Under the pieces are notes generated by a model. It was not told where the DNA came from. It made no database searches and saw nothing but the letters and a program-made list of their open reading frames with translations. From Chromatiales bacterium (GTDB lineage: Bacteria; Pseudomonadota; Gammaproteobacteria; CAMYNG01), in NCBI GenBank assembly GCA_027021685.1, contig JALUTW010000394.1:1-7073 (forward strand): a DNA stretch of 7,073 bases. Reading direction: 5' to 3'. A program made the translations under genes and the position numbers. Numbering within the stretch: position 1 is the first letter of the stretch; each line of letters begins with the position of its first letter. Shown here piece by piece: positions 6,976 through 7,073 of the stretch.

Positions 6976-7016
6976 GATCCCCTCACCCTGTCCCTCTCCC
7001 GGCGGGAGAGGGGACC
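6976..7016. repeat. Palindromic repeat unit C (compact)
   Basis: The left arm (6976-7000) repeats the left arm of unit A with one difference over the shared 24 bases. Its last nine bases, CCCTCTCCC (6992-7000), pair perfectly with GGGAGAGGG (7004-7012) around a GGC loop. The right arm is short, ending GGGGACC. This is the compact form of the repeat. Confidence 0.8.
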
Positions 7017-7023
7017 GTTTTTT
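6990..7023 (+). terminator. Candidate intrinsic terminator formed by repeat unit C
   Basis: A perfect 9-bp stem, CCCTCTCCC / GGGAGAGGG with a three-base loop (6992-7012), can be extended by GT/AC (6990-6991 with 7014-7015) around one unpaired G. After CG there is a run of six T (7018-7023). This is the strongest terminator-like structure in the window and would end transcripts arriving from the rib-pgpA operon. Confidence 0.55.
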
Positions 7024-7061
7024 CGCCCACGGTGGGACCCGGCGCCGCGACCGGTTCTTCC

Positions 7062-7073
7062 GTCCCCCTCTCC
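7062..7073. repeat. Likely start of a further palindromic unit, cut by the window end
   Basis: GTCCCCCTCTCC at the very end resembles the inner left arm of unit C (GTCCCTCTCC). It is too short to be sure. Confidence 0.35.

Larger units (their letters stand above)
6740..7073. other. Non-coding region with clustered repeats downstream of the operon
   Basis: No convincing gene is seen in these 334 bases on either strand. Open frames here are read through palindromic repeats and have Pro/Ser/Arg-rich, low-complexity products. No tRNA or other RNA gene is recognised. The content is three palindromic units, a fragment of a likely fourth, one heptamer array and two terminator-like hairpins. There is no transposase remnant or clear target-site duplication. 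Confidence 0.75.

Noticed and set aside
6618..6986. Antisense open frame across the downstream region as a gene
   Set aside because: Its product is Pro/Ser/Arg low complexity read through the palindromic repeats, a common source of false gene calls, and no supporting motif is seen.
7026..7036. Small palindrome CCCAC-G-GTGGG after the terminator
   Set aside because: A 5-bp stem with a one-base loop is expected by chance at this GC content, and no T-run follows.
6738..7073. CRISPR array or insertion-sequence remnant
   Set aside because: The repeats are palindromic, unequal in spacing and diverged, with no uniform spacers, no transposase fragment and no clear target duplication.

Overview
The window is very GC-rich, with densely packed genes that all lie on the + strand. 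The gene order is glyA (3' end) - nrdR - ribD - ribE - ribBX - ribH - nusB - thiL - pgpA - small exported protein. This nrdR/rib/nusB/thiL/pgpA order is a well-known gammaproteobacterial arrangement. The RibBX-type fusion and the high GC suggest a high-GC gammaproteobacterium, perhaps of the Chromatiales/Ectothiorhodospiraceae kind. That placement is inference from gene order and composition only.

Region by region. Positions 1-242 hold the C-terminus of serine hydroxymethyltransferase. Positions 243-347 are a 105-base spacer holding two opposed arrays of 7-base CTGGNNN repeats that run almost up to the nrdR start codon. Positions 348-6739 are a nearly gapless run of nine complete genes, with spacings from 25 bases down to a 23-base overlap. 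Positions 6740-7073 are non-coding. They hold a cluster of palindromic CCCCTCACCC...CTCTCCC repeats, a short array of ACGGARG heptamers and two hairpin-plus-T-run terminator candidates.

The genes work together as follows. RibD, RibE, RibBX and RibH supply most steps of riboflavin synthesis: RibD the deaminase/reductase steps, RibB the butanone-phosphate branch, RibH lumazine, and RibE riboflavin. The GTP cyclohydrolase II-like half of RibBX has lost its zinc and catalytic motifs, so a separate ribA is expected elsewhere in the genome. NrdR (repressor of ribonucleotide reductase), NusB (antitermination), ThiL (thiamine diphosphate) and PgpA (phosphatidylglycerol) are the usual co-residents. 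The last gene encodes a small secreted protein of unknown function, translationally coupled to pgpA.

I see no new defence, mobile or signalling system. The points worth a second look are the repeat structures at both ends, the degenerate RibX domain, the TTG start of pgpA, the AT-rich ribD/ribE junction without a ribosome binding site, and the unrecognised exported protein with a repeat-like basic tail.
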